This document shows, piece after piece, positions 26,992 to 35,577 of a stretch of 64,000 bases of DNA; within the stretch, counting starts at the first letter, position 1, and every line of letters begins with the position of its first letter. The stretch spans positions 124,001-188,000 of the forward strand of contig NZ_WHOB01000094.1 of the NCBI RefSeq assembly GCF_013141775.1. The letters are read 5' to 3'. The notes under the pieces are model-generated. The model did no database searches. It was not told the origin of the DNA and saw nothing but the letters and a program-made list of their open reading frames with translations. The position numbers and the translations under genes were made by a program. Source of the stretch: Paenibacillus phytohabitans (lineage in GTDB: Bacteria; Bacillota; Bacilli; Paenibacillales; Paenibacillaceae).

Positions 26992-27938
26992 TTCTGATTC
27001 ACCCCGATTTCGCGGATTTCAAATGGGCTCAAGTTATCTTCTATCGCCGCACGCTGCGGTTCAAACCATGCCGGAAGCATCAGCTTCTGTCCCAGCGCGT
27101 CCGGTGCTTCATCACGGGCAAAGCCGGGAGGATCGGTCGCAATCTCGAACAGGATTCCGCCTTCTTCACGGAAGTAGATGGCATTGAAGTACTGGCGGTC
27201 CTGCACCGGAGTCGGCTGGTAGCCGTGGCTCTGTACGCGGCGGCCCCATTCCAGCTGCTCGGCATCATCTTTGGCGCGCCAGGCGATGTGGTGGACGGTA
27301 CCTGTGCCGCCAGCCCCCTGCGGAACCGGAGTAGCCTTCAGATCGATGATATTCCCGATATCACCGGCAGCTCTGTACCGGATGTAGCCGTCACCTTCAG
27401 CAATCCGCTCCATTCCCAGCGTACGGGAGAGAGTGTCTGCTGTTTTGTCCGGGGCAACGCTGTAGAGAACAGCACCTCCGAAGCCTTTGATCGCATGTTC
27501 TACAGGTACTCCGGCGAAGGACCAGGTGCTCAAGGAACCCTCTTCACGTTCCACCAGCTCAATCCGCAAACCGTCGAAGTCCGCGAAGGAGAGATAAGAC
27601 TCGCCGATCCGGCTTACCTTGGTAACCGGAATCTGATAAGCGGCCAGCCGCTGCTCCCAGAACCCGATGGAGCCTGCCGGCACAGCATAAGTGGTTACGC
27701 CAACCTGACCGCCGCCGATTCTGCCCTTGCGTCCGGTAGACCAGGGGAAGAAGGTAATAATGGTGCCCGGTGCACCCTGCTCATTGCCGAAGTAGAGATG
27801 ATAGACGTCGGGTGCGTCGAAGTTGATGGTTTTTTTGACAAGGCGCAGTCCGAGAATTCCGGCATAGAAATCAGCGTTACGCTGAGCATCTCCTACAAAA
27901 GCGGTGATATGATGAATTCCTGAAGTTTGCATAGTCAT
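26988..27938 (-). CDS. mhqO: MhqO/MhqA-like ring-cleaving dioxygenase (VOC superfamily)
   Basis: A 316-residue protein with two vicinal oxygen chelate modules. Metal-ligand positions are visible at GIHHITAFVGD, FDGLRIELVEREE, GTVHHIAWRAKDD and EGGILFEIATDPPGF. Related Bacillus proteins open hydroquinone or catechol rings under quinone stress. The ATG at 27938 follows AGGAGG at eight bases. It is translationally coupled to the mhqD-like gene and lies 127 bp after the DoxX gene, probably in one regulated unit. Confidence 0.85.
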   Translation of the reverse strand: MTMQTSGIHHITAFVGDAQRNADFYAGILGLRLVKKTINFDAPDVYHLYFGNEQGAPGTIITFFPWSTGRKGRIGGGQVGVTTYAVPAGSIGFWEQRLAAYQIPVTKVSRIGESYLSFADFDGLRIELVEREEGSLSTWSFAGVPVEHAIKGFGGAVLYSVAPDKTADTLSRTLGMERIAEGDGYIRYRAAGDIGNIIDLKATPVPQGAGGTGTVHHIAWRAKDDAEQLEWGRRVQSHGYQPTPVQDRQYFNAIYFREEGGILFEIATDPPGFARDEAPDALGQKLMLPAWFEPQRAAIEDNLSPFEIREIGVNQK

Positions 27939-28065
27939 GATTATTACCTCCTGAAATTGGGTGTGTTGTACAATCTGTTCTTTTGTAAAATGAGGATGCT
28001 ATCTTGACGTCCGCCCTGGGCAGCCACCCGCTGTCTGTGGAGCAGGCCGCCTGGCGTACCGGCTA

Positions 28066-28467
28066 TTATTTAAAGAAAAGTGCATCAAGTGAAATCGAAC
28101 CCGGACCCGCCAGAGCCACCCCGACCGCAACCACCAGTACCGTTAATGGAAACTCGATCCCGTTAGCCGTAGACCAGAACCCGTTAGGAGCATGGACTTT
28201 GACTATTGCGCCAAGCATGGTTGCGGCAATCAGCACAGCAGCTACCGGAGTCAACAGACCGAGTGTGAACAGCAGTCCTCCGACCAGCTCCATCAGTCCT
28301 GCCAGCACCGCCATACGTACGCCGGGCTTAATGCCGATCGACTCCATCCAGCCGCCTGTGCCTTTGGGGCCGTAGCCGCCGAACCAGCCGAACAGCTTCT
28401 GTGCACCATGCCCGATAAACGCTACACCAATTACCAATCTCATCAACAATAAACCTACACTAACCAT
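28066..28467 (-). CDS. DoxX family membrane protein (MhqP-like)
   Basis: A 133-residue protein with four hydrophobic segments and the DoxX start LLLMRLVIGVAFIGHGAQKLFGWFGG. In the MhqR regulon of Bacillus the DoxX protein MhqP accompanies the dioxygenase and esterase. The ATG at 28467 is chosen because GGAGAG lies eight bases upstream; a GTG three codons earlier has none. A perfect 18-bp palindrome lies 32 bases upstream of the start, ideal for repression by the MarR protein encoded next door. Confidence 0.85.
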   Translation of the reverse strand: MVSVGLLLMRLVIGVAFIGHGAQKLFGWFGGYGPKGTGGWMESIGIKPGVRMAVLAGLMELVGGLLFTLGLLTPVAAVLIAATMLGAIVKVHAPNGFWSTANGIEFPLTVLVVAVGVALAGPGSISLDALFFK

Positions 28468-28498
28468 TTTAAACACTCTCCATTCTCTCGATTTTAAT

Positions 28499-28516
28499 TA
28501 TCTTAACGTTAAGATA
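28499..28516. promoter_or_regulatory. Palindromic operator upstream of the DoxX gene
   Basis: TATCTTAACGTTAAGATA is a perfect 18-bp palindrome. A near copy lies upstream of the MarR gene (29244-29261). The pair strongly suggests the binding site of the local MarR/MhqR-type repressor. Confidence 0.75.
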
Positions 28517-28726
28517 TTAGGTAAAAATTTTTGGTCCTGCTGATCTATATATAATTTGCCCGCCATTCGGGGACTTGGCATTTTCATAGAATACCAATTC
28601 ATTATTAGACTGTTAAATTTATGGACTGCCTGATCTTCAATGCTCATCTTGCTGCTAGCTAAGCTAACAGGCAGCTATCGAGTTCCAGCCGGCTGTTCAG
28701 AAACCCGCTGTGCTATTCCCGGTCTT

Positions 28727-29200
28727 CTATACACCCTTGCCCAGCTTCTTCAGCAGTTGAGTGGCCTGAGCCTTCTCTTCACTGTCCAGCCCGCCCATCA
28801 GGCTGTGTATGGAACTGACATGACGGGGGAAAATATCATCGAACAGCTCGCGCCCCGCTTCCGTAATCTCGGCATAAGTCACACGTCGGTCGTCCTCGCA
28901 TGGAACGCGCTTCAGTAGTCCGCGCTTCTCCAGCTTATCGATGTTGTAGGTGATGCTGCCGCTGGTGACCAGAATCTTCTCGCCAATCTGCTGCAGTGGA
29001 ATCCGCGTTCTATGATACAGGACTTCCAGCACCATGAACTCCGCCGATGCCAGCCCATGGCTCTTCATATCCTTCACCGCCTGATCCATCAGGCTCTTGT
29101 AAGCCTTGGACAGAACAACGAATAATTTCAGTGATGCCGCCTGTTCCTGATCGATTGTACTGTCAGCTGCTGTACCTGCTGTGTCATTATTGCCGCTCAT
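28727..29200 (-). CDS. mhqR: MarR family regulator, MhqR-like
   Basis: A 157-residue winged-helix regulator. The recognition region reads IPLQQIGEKILVTSGSITYNIDKLEKRGLLKRVPCEDDRRVTYAEIT (split here only for reading), with the DxR wing motif DDRR. It resembles Bacillus MhqR, which represses dioxygenase/esterase genes until quinones or catechols appear. AGGAGG eight bases before the ATG at 29200 fixes the start. Half-sites of the palindrome occur upstream of its own gene, suggesting autoregulation, and a perfect copy lies before the DoxX gene. Confidence 0.85.
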   Translation of the reverse strand: MSGNNDTAGTAADSTIDQEQAASLKLFVVLSKAYKSLMDQAVKDMKSHGLASAEFMVLEVLYHRTRIPLQQIGEKILVTSGSITYNIDKLEKRGLLKRVPCEDDRRVTYAEITEAGRELFDDIFPRHVSSIHSLMGGLDSEEKAQATQLLKKLGKGV

Positions 29201-29228
29201 TATGTGCACCTCCTGTCGTGTTCGCGTT

Positions 29229-29261
29229 TATCTTTAAGTTAATTATCTTTAAGTTAAGATA
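29229..29261. promoter_or_regulatory. Tandem operator-like repeats upstream of the MarR gene
   Basis: TATCTTTAAGTTAA occurs twice in direct repeat (29229-29242 and 29244-29257). The second copy continues to GATA, giving TATCTTTAAGTTAAGATA, a variant of the perfect palindrome at 28499-28516. It lies 29-61 bases before the mhqR-like start. Confidence 0.65.
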
Positions 29262-29342
29262 AATATACAGCATCCTGTAGAATCTGTCAACAGTATAGGG
29301 TGTACAAAAATTCAGCCCCCATTCCGGATAGAAACGCCCCCT

Positions 29343-30065
29343 TTACTCATTTACTTGCTTCTGGAGAAAAATATCCAGCTTCTTTCTAAAGGCTGTAGAA
29401 TTACTCTGTGACAACGGAATAATATCCCCGTTCTTAATATAGATATTGTATCCCTTTACATAACTAACATAGTTCAGATTAATTACAAAACTCTTATGCG
29501 GAACCACAAAATCATATAGACTCATTTTCTTCGAAATATTAGATATCTTTTCTTTATGGATTATGTATTCTCTATCCCTTAGTGTCTGTAGATGTATGTC
29601 ACGGTTCATATACTCAAAGTATAATATTTCCTTGAGGTGAAACGACTTCACACCTTCCTTGAACAAAAATTTAACCTGTTGTGTGTCTTTTTTTCTCGGC
29701 GAAATGTACTTAACGGTATCTCGGAGTAAAGCAGAAAGAACATCACGATTAACCGGTTTAACCAGATAGCCAAAGGCATGAACTGAGAACGCATAATCTT
29801 TGTAGATAGAGTAATTGGTTATAAATACTATCTTCACTTCTGTATCAAGCTCCCGGATTTCCTGTGCCAGCTCATATCCGTTCATGCCCGGCATATCTAA
29901 ATCTAGAATCACCAGATCAAAAATTTCTCTGTCCTTTAGCATGGCCATTCCGAAATTGTATTCCTTGATGCTGTATTCTATTTCATTGTTTAAAGCTTCT
30001 TGAATACAACAGCTAATTTGATTAAGGACGTTTTGTTCATCCTCACATATTCCTATCTTAAGCAT
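29343..30065 (-). CDS. LytTR family response regulator (RiPP island)
   Basis: A 240-residue AgrA/LytR-type regulator. The receiver domain (1-120) has the acidic pocket in ICEDE, phospho-acceptor Asp in LVILDLDMPGMNG (about 57) and Lys in YLVKPVN. The LytTR DNA-binding domain (about 135-235) contains ILYFEYMNRDIHLQT and VPHKSFVINLNYVSYVKGYNIYIKNG. Such regulators usually pair with HPK10 peptide-sensing kinases. Here it follows a different type of kinase by 35 bases, so the partnership is uncertain. It is the last gene of the AT-rich island on this strand. Confidence 0.85.
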   Translation of the reverse strand: MLKIGICEDEQNVLNQISCCIQEALNNEIEYSIKEYNFGMAMLKDREIFDLVILDLDMPGMNGYELAQEIRELDTEVKIVFITNYSIYKDYAFSVHAFGYLVKPVNRDVLSALLRDTVKYISPRKKDTQQVKFLFKEGVKSFHLKEILYFEYMNRDIHLQTLRDREYIIHKEKISNISKKMSLYDFVVPHKSFVINLNYVSYVKGYNIYIKNGDIIPLSQSNSTAFRKKLDIFLQKQVNE

Positions 30066-30099
30066 CTATGTCATCTCCATACATTTTTCTCTGAGGCCT

Positions 30100-30984
30100 T
30101 CACAATACAATTTTGATCTGTAGGTGGTCTCCAGATAACTCAGCACTGATCGTTCCGCGTATTTTATCAATTAGGATTTTGACGATCGACAACCCCAGCC
30201 CTGTACTCCCTACACTTCGCGATACATCTGAAGTATAGAAGCGGTCGAACAGCCGTGCCGGATCAACTTCTTTGGGAGTTGATATCATATTCGTCATTAT
30301 CAATTCTGTCTTACTATTCTTCAGCAGGGTGATCCTGATCTCGCCTGTGGCATACTTTGCTGCATTATCAAGCAAGTTCTGCAGGATGCGCCGCAACATA
30401 TCCTCATCCGTCCAGACAAATACGCTATCCTCCGGGAGCGTTATCTGCGGATGCAGCCCCCGCTCTTCAAACATGGCGGCGTTCTCCACAACGCTATCCA
30501 TAATCACATTCGAGTAATTCACATTCTTGAACTTCGGCTGAATTTCTTCTGAATCCAGTACAGCCAGTTCATAAAATGATTTGATTAATGTCTGCAGATG
30601 ATGGCCCTTGCGCAAAACAATTCCTATTTGCTCACGCTGCTCTGGTGTTATAGCCCCTTTTTGCAACAGCTGGAGGTAGCCGATCATCGAGGTCAGCGGT
30701 GTGCGCAGGTCATGGGAGATATTAGCTATGGATTCTTTCAGATGATTGCCGCTTCGTGCCATGTTAATACGGAGCTCACGCTGCTTCGTCAGGTTCTTGT
30801 TTATCTCTGCAGTGAGCACATTCAAATTCTTATCTATCAATGAAATATTCAACTTCTTTTCAATAGTCCCGGATGACAGTTCAACCATCTGTTTAGTGAC
30901 ATTGCGTATTTGCCTTTTCAGAGAAAAGAGGCGAAACATAAGCACCGCAAGCATTACCGTGAGCAGAACAACAATATACATCAT
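30100..30984 (-). CDS. Sensor histidine kinase of the RiPP island
   Basis: A 294-residue kinase with one N-terminal membrane helix (about residues 2-20) and no extracellular domain, then a HAMP-like stretch. HisKA follows with phospho-acceptor His in IANISHDLRTPLTSMIGYLQ, and an HATPase with NLLDNAAKYA and the G box GSTGLGLSIVKI. The compact design resembles kinases of peptide-antibiotic detoxification or immunity modules, which read the state of a linked ABC transporter. The two ABC permease genes lie immediately upstream. Likely partners are the OmpR-type regulator at 33612-34310 and/or the LytTR regulator downstream. Confidence 0.85.
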   Translation of the reverse strand: MMYIVVLLTVMLAVLMFRLFSLKRQIRNVTKQMVELSSGTIEKKLNISLIDKNLNVLTAEINKNLTKQRELRINMARSGNHLKESIANISHDLRTPLTSMIGYLQLLQKGAITPEQREQIGIVLRKGHHLQTLIKSFYELAVLDSEEIQPKFKNVNYSNVIMDSVVENAAMFEERGLHPQITLPEDSVFVWTDEDMLRRILQNLLDNAAKYATGEIRITLLKNSKTELIMTNMISTPKEVDPARLFDRFYTSDVSRSVGSTGLGLSIVKILIDKIRGTISAELSGDHLQIKIVL

Positions 30985-31010
30985 GGATTATGACGCCTCT
31001 TTCCCCGTCC

Positions 31011-31757
31011 CTATTTGAGTTCACAAGTATTGAACCTCTGAAATGAAAGTGCGATGAACAACAGCAGGTACACTATCCCGGAAAGTGCAATCTCTGTCGC
31101 CTGGACCAGGGAGAGAGAATAGGCTAAAGATGCTCTAATTTGATTCATCGGCAGAAACCGCAGCCACGGTACAACGTCATACCAGCCCATCGGCCCGGCA
31201 TAGGCGATACACATAGCGCTGATAAACAGAACAATCATCGATACAGATACCGTTTTAGCAGAATCCTTGAATATGAAGGCAAAAAATATACAGACTGAAA
31301 ATACTGCGCTGTTCAGCAATAACGAAAACAGGATTACCCGCAGGATATACAAAGCATCATGATTCCATGAATCTCCCCAGCCCAGCTGAAAAGACATTCT
31401 TATGCTACCCACCACCGGACCCAGCAGCATTAAGAGGTTAAACACGGCTAAATAGATAAGACATTTGCTGAAGAAGATTTTTATTCTGGAATGGCCTGCT
31501 ACAACCTCCAGGTGAATTGTGCGGTTAGTGAAATCATGACCGATCAGCAGAACCACGAAGGCAGAGAACAATACAAGCCAGACGGTGGAGTCATAAACCA
31601 TGGCATAGAAGATCCCTATAGCGTCTTTATGTGTGGTCAAATCGGCAATATAGCTTTTGCTGGCAAATAGTCCGTAAATGATACTCAGCAGCGCACAGCC
31701 GACAAAAAATTTATTGTACTTTATGCGGTACCATTCCATCTGCATAAGATTATTCAT
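31011..31757 (-). CDS. ABC-2 type permease (LanE/LanG-like)
   Basis: A 248-residue membrane protein with about six hydrophobic segments and the pattern DFTNRTIHLEVVAGHSRIKIFFSKCLIYL. This is characteristic of permeases that expel peptide antibiotics or handle self-immunity. It shares the [T/H]xHxxxAGHSR segment with the neighbouring permease, so the pair arose by duplication. GAGGGGGATGCC precedes the ATG at 31757. It is coupled to the ATPase gene upstream and the kinase gene downstream. Confidence 0.82.
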   Translation of the reverse strand: MNNLMQMEWYRIKYNKFFVGCALLSIIYGLFASKSYIADLTTHKDAIGIFYAMVYDSTVWLVLFSAFVVLLIGHDFTNRTIHLEVVAGHSRIKIFFSKCLIYLAVFNLLMLLGPVVGSIRMSFQLGWGDSWNHDALYILRVILFSLLLNSAVFSVCIFFAFIFKDSAKTVSVSMIVLFISAMCIAYAGPMGWYDVVPWLRFLPMNQIRASLAYSLSLVQATEIALSGIVYLLLFIALSFQRFNTCELK

Positions 31758-31770
31758 GGCATCCCCCTCT

Positions 31771-32478
31771 TTAATAAAGTTCCGAATGGTTAAAAATCCT
31801 GCCGGCCGCTACGCAGAAGCAGCCTAAAAAAATTATTCCGACCAGCAGGGCCGCTCCTGTTGATGAAGAATCCCCGATTAACAGTCTCAGCTGCCCCAGG
31901 GGAATAAACCGCGCAATTTCTTTCGCGTTCGGGCCGTTCAACAGGAATATGGTCAAAAAATAAAACAGCGCTGGAATGGATAAGGTTTTACCAACATCTT
32001 TACATATGAATGCCGCCAGTAGGGAGATTCCGCACATAGCCGCATTCAATACAGCTGTTGTAAGAAATAATTTTATTATCTCCTTCAGATCTGACCCGAA
32101 AGATTGATGCCCCCACCCGTAAATACCGGCATTAAGAGCGATACTAAGGATCGGCTGAAGGAGTAAAATCATGTTCGACCCCGCTACAAATAGGATTGTT
32201 TTGCTAAGAAATACATGGTTCCGTGAATGACCAGCGCAAATTATGTGATACAGCGTGTGGTCTGCAAAATCCTTTCCAATGTAGAGCGCCCCAAATACAC
32301 AGGTCAGCAGCATTAATATAGGTGCATTATACAAGGACGCAAATACACTCTCATATCCGGTAAGTTCTCCTTGATCCAGCATAAGAAAGCCGCCCAGCAC
32401 TATAGACAGAGCCAAAAGGATAAAAAAACTCCGGTCATGCACCAGCTTGTAAATTTCCGCTTTAATGAGACAAAGCAT
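31771..32478 (-). CDS. ABC-2 type permease (LanE/LanG-like)
   Basis: A 235-residue membrane protein with about six hydrophobic segments and DFADHTLYHIICAGHSRNHVFLSKTILF. It is the partner of the 31011-31757 permease. The ATG at 32478 is preferred because GGAGG lies eight bases upstream; it overlaps the ATPase gene by 17 bases. With the ATPase it forms an exporter or immunity transporter likely for the peptide of this locus. Confidence 0.82.
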   Translation of the reverse strand: MLCLIKAEIYKLVHDRSFFILLALSIVLGGFLMLDQGELTGYESVFASLYNAPILMLLTCVFGALYIGKDFADHTLYHIICAGHSRNHVFLSKTILFVAGSNMILLLQPILSIALNAGIYGWGHQSFGSDLKEIIKLFLTTAVLNAAMCGISLLAAFICKDVGKTLSIPALFYFLTIFLLNGPNAKEIARFIPLGQLRLLIGDSSSTGAALLVGIIFLGCFCVAAGRIFNHSELY

Positions 32479-33400
32479 GCTTTTCTCCTCCAATACGGTG
32501 GAGGAAGTAACTTTCCAGCGTATCTCCAGCCATTGTCATTCCTGTAATCAGGACGCCTTCCTTCATTAATGTGGACGAGATGCCTTCCATGTCATCCAAG
32601 TGATCATACAGCTTAATGGTTCCGTCAGGCATAACCTGATAATCTTTGATGTGCAGCCGGTTTTCTAAAGCAAGCAGTGCATTCTCTACATGATTGGTCT
32701 GCAGCGCAATATGGCGTTTGCACTTCTCATTCAGCTGGCTTTGTGTTAATTCTTCAATCAGGACACCTTGATTAATAAGGATATACTGCGACACCGTCTG
32801 ATAAAGCTCGTTAAGGATATGGCTCGATATCAATATCGTGGTCCCGCGTTCCGCATTTAAGCGTTTCAGCAAGATCCGCATTTCGGCGATCCCCATGGGG
32901 TCAAGCCCATTAATCGGCTCATCTAAAATGAGCAGTTCAGGGTCATGCAGCAAGGCAATCGCAATACCCAGCCGCTGGCGCATTCCCAGAGAAAAATTAC
33001 GGACCGCTTTTCTGCCAGTAAGATAATCATCCAGACCGACCAGCTCCAGCGTCTCCCTGATAACATGCCGATCGGGTATTCCCCGCTGAATCCGCTGGAC
33101 TTCCAGATTCTGCACAGCAGTCATATTGGGATATAGAGCAGGCGTTTCAACCATACAGCCGATCCGTTTACGCTGCTCTTGCAGCGCCTGCTTCCCTGTC
33201 TTGCCGAACAGGTACAACTCGCCGCTTGTCGGAAAGGATAACCCTACAATGAGGCGGATCAGCGTTGTTTTCCCAGCCCCATTTTGACCAATGAAGCCAT
33301 ACATCCTTCCTCTTTCAATGTTCAGATTAATATTATCCAAGGCCAATGTATGATTATATTTCTTGGTGAGATTGTTGGTCGTAAGGATGATGTCACTCAT
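32462..33400 (-). CDS. ABC transporter ATPase (BcrA/LanF-like)
   Basis: A 312-residue ATPase of the bacitracin/lantibiotic immunity type: Walker A GFIGQNGAGKTTLIRLIVG, signature FSLGMRQRLGIAIAL, Walker B LLILDEPINGLDPMG and H-loop LISSHILNE, followed by a C-terminal 80-residue domain typical of the group. The ATG at 33400 is chosen over a GTG three codons upstream that would sit almost on the ribosome site. The promoter region contains two operator-like repeats. It is the first gene of an ATPase-permease-permease-kinase-regulator unit. Confidence 0.87.
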   Translation of the reverse strand: MSDIILTTNNLTKKYNHTLALDNINLNIERGRMYGFIGQNGAGKTTLIRLIVGLSFPTSGELYLFGKTGKQALQEQRKRIGCMVETPALYPNMTAVQNLEVQRIQRGIPDRHVIRETLELVGLDDYLTGRKAVRNFSLGMRQRLGIAIALLHDPELLILDEPINGLDPMGIAEMRILLKRLNAERGTTILISSHILNELYQTVSQYILINQGVLIEELTQSQLNEKCKRHIALQTNHVENALLALENRLHIKDYQVMPDGTIKLYDHLDDMEGISSTLMKEGVLITGMTMAGDTLESYFLHRIGGEKHALSH

Positions 33401-33472
33401 GTCTGTCACGCTCCCGTTCTACGGTTAAGCTGAAGTATATATTTACCGTTACTGACTATAGTAAGAGGTAAT

Positions 33473-33521
33473 CTTAAAGAAATTCTTAATTTCCTCCGGG
33501 ATCTCTTTAAAGAATTCGTAA
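33473..33521. promoter_or_regulatory. Paired operator-like repeats upstream of the island ABC operon
   Basis: CTTAAAGAAATTCTTAA (33473-33489) and CTTTAAAGAATTCGTAA (33505-33521) are related imperfect palindromes 32 bases apart, 73-121 bases before the ATPase start. Tandem sites at about three helical turns are typical for OmpR-type dimers; the neighbouring regulator is the natural candidate. Confidence 0.5.
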
Positions 33522-33611
33522 AGTTATGGTTCATGCGAGCTTTTGCTCCCAACAGGAAGAGCCGCTTGCGTCATGAGCAAACGGTCCCTTCATAATAAGG
33601 CATATAATAAT

Positions 33612-34310
33612 TCACCGGTTCTGGTCTGTTTTATACAAGCGGTAGCCTATTCCCCAAACGGTTTCTATGTATAACTTATCCGGACTGGCTGCCTTCAGCT
33701 TATTGCGTATATTGCTAATATGAACATTTAGTGTATTGTCTTCACTCATATATTCTTCATTCCAGATGCTTTTGAATAAATTGGCTTTAGAGTATATTTT
33801 CTCCGGATGTTTCATAAGCAGTTCAAGAATTCCATATTCTTTGGCTGTAAGCGCAAGCTCGCGACCCTTAACCTCTACATTATGCTTCATCTCATCGAGC
33901 TGAATATCCTGATAGGTTAAACATCTGTTTCCCGCAGTATCCTGGTTCATTTTATTCCGCCGTAAATTACTTTCTATCCGCGCAAGGGTTTCATCGAGAT
34001 CAAAAGGTTTGGTGATATAATCATCTGCCCCGATCCGTAAAAGCTCGATTTTGGTTTGTGTTGTATCCTTGGCTGAGATCACAATCACCGGTACTTCAGA
34101 ATGTTCCCGTAATTCACACAGAAGCTGATCTCCGCTCTTATACGGCAGCATCAGGTCTAGCAGAATCAGATCATAAGATCCTCTTTGAATAAGTTGCAAG
34201 GCCTCTAATCCGTTATACGCAGAAGTAGTCAAATAACCGTGTTCCGATATGAAACAGCGAAGCAGACCGTTAATTTCTTTCTCATCCTCGACTATCAGTA
34301 TATGCTCCAA
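33612..34310 (-). CDS. OmpR-family response regulator (RiPP island)
   Basis: A 232-residue two-domain regulator. The receiver (1-115) has IVEDEKE, phospho-acceptor Asp in LILLDLMLPYKSGD (about 52), Ser in VISAKD and Lys in ITKPFD. The winged-helix output (about 130-228) contains ALTAKEYGILELLMKHP and TLNVHISNIRNKLKA. It starts with a TTG codon at 34310, preceded by AAGGATG; no ATG is available nearby. It lies between the M50 protease and the ABC operon, so it may control both peptide production and immunity. Confidence 0.87.
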   Translation of the reverse strand: MEHILIVEDEKEINGLLRCFISEHGYLTTSAYNGLEALQLIQRGSYDLILLDLMLPYKSGDQLLCELREHSEVPVIVISAKDTTQTKIELLRIGADDYITKPFDLDETLARIESNLRRNKMNQDTAGNRCLTYQDIQLDEMKHNVEVKGRELALTAKEYGILELLMKHPEKIYSKANLFKSIWNEEYMSEDNTLNVHISNIRNKLKAASPDKLYIETVWGIGYRLYKTDQNR

Positions 34311-34378
34311 TTTTCCACATCCTTATATACTGCTATACTGCATCCACTGATAATTGCTAATCCGGTTATCTACCGGAC

Positions 34379-35563
34379 TCACGGAACTTTCACGAATATT
34401 TTTTTCCTTTTATCCTTTATTTTAACACTTATTCTCGAAAAAACGATGATCATCATTAGAATCAGATACATTTTGATTTCAGCGAGCCCGTCAAGCCAGT
34501 AATGTTGACTGGAATACCCAATCAGAAAATTATGATACACTTGAATAATTGGCGTCAGAACAATATAGATAAGAATGGATATCGATATTGCATAATACAT
34601 AAGATAAATCCCCTTAATTTCTATTGATCTGTTATTCAGCAGTCCTTTAATACCTGAAAAGGACTTCTTTCTTAGATTGGGAAATTTCAATAAAGTTGTC
34701 AGCAGAAAATATCCATCAAGCGGCAGAAAAGGGATCAAGTTAGTTACTATTAACCCCAGGTTTGAATAGCAGATAACCAGAAATAAGTTGTGTAGCGTGC
34801 CTTGCGAGAAATATTGGCCTATTGCAGCTGTAGCGAAGATCATAAAGTTGCACAGTATTCCGGCAACCCAGATGAAGGCTCTCTTTTTGCGTTCCAGCGT
34901 ATAGATTCCATTCGTTAGAATGTATGCCATAGGATTGAGATACAGATACAATGTAATTTTCATTTGCTTTGGAATGAGCCCATATTTTTTGGCTGCTACA
35001 GCATGGGAAATCTCGTGGAGCAAAACACTTATCGTGGTTACTGCTAAAGAGATGATCAGACTTACGGTCGAGGAATCCACGATTTTATAGATATTCACAA
35101 ATAACAATTCTTTAAAAACCCCTGGTATTAAGGGAAGCGAAGCTATACATAGTAAGAATCCGGTCAGCAGTAATGAATGACTCGATTTCGCCAGGATGCT
35201 GAACATATTTTGAAAGCGGCTTAAGCTTACTGAAGCAATCTGTATGCCGTGCTTTTCCAGTTCGTTTTTATTGTCATATTCGATATCCGTATTGGTGATT
35301 AGACCTGCATGTTCAAACAAAGAATTGAGTTTATACACATCGAGCTTTAAGTTGTGATCGGACTGGAGAAAATCGTCTATCTCTGACAAGGTATGTTCCC
35401 CGTCAAAATAACCGGCTGCCTGCATGATAGCATCTTTATTAGTTTCCTGAGCTTCGATGTACCGATCATATGTAAGGCTTCCTATACAGTATATATTTTC
35501 CGTATTTTTGTTATCAAATAACAAATAAGCTTCCAAATCGGAAGCTATTCTGGGTTTTATCAC
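34379..35563 (-). CDS. M50-like membrane metalloprotease of the RiPP island
   Basis: A 394-residue multi-spanning membrane protein with the zinc motif HEISHA (HExxH) at about residue 190 in a hydrophobic helix and the third-ligand region NLIPFLPLDGYFLL at about 277, as in site-2 proteases. Residues 30-95 look like a PqqD/RRE-type peptide-binding domain (AAGYFDGEHTLSEIDDFL). YydH of the B. subtilis epipeptide locus has the same order of functions, and SkfC in the skf locus is an integral membrane protease. The GTG at 35563 has AGCGAGG eight bases upstream; a GTG nine bases earlier overlaps it. It begins 15 bases after the radical SAM gene. Leader removal or coupled export of the modified peptide is the likely role. 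Confidence 0.8.
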   Translation of the reverse strand: MIKPRIASDLEAYLLFDNKNTENIYCIGSLTYDRYIEAQETNKDAIMQAAGYFDGEHTLSEIDDFLQSDHNLKLDVYKLNSLFEHAGLITNTDIEYDNKNELEKHGIQIASVSLSRFQNMFSILAKSSHSLLLTGFLLCIASLPLIPGVFKELLFVNIYKIVDSSTVSLIISLAVTTISVLLHEISHAVAAKKYGLIPKQMKITLYLYLNPMAYILTNGIYTLERKKRAFIWVAGILCNFMIFATAAIGQYFSQGTLHNLFLVICYSNLGLIVTNLIPFLPLDGYFLLTTLLKFPNLRKKSFSGIKGLLNNRSIEIKGIYLMYYAISISILIYIVLTPIIQVYHNFLIGYSSQHYWLDGLAEIKMYLILMMIIVFSRISVKIKDKRKKIFVKVP

Positions 35564-35577
35564 AATATACACCTCGC

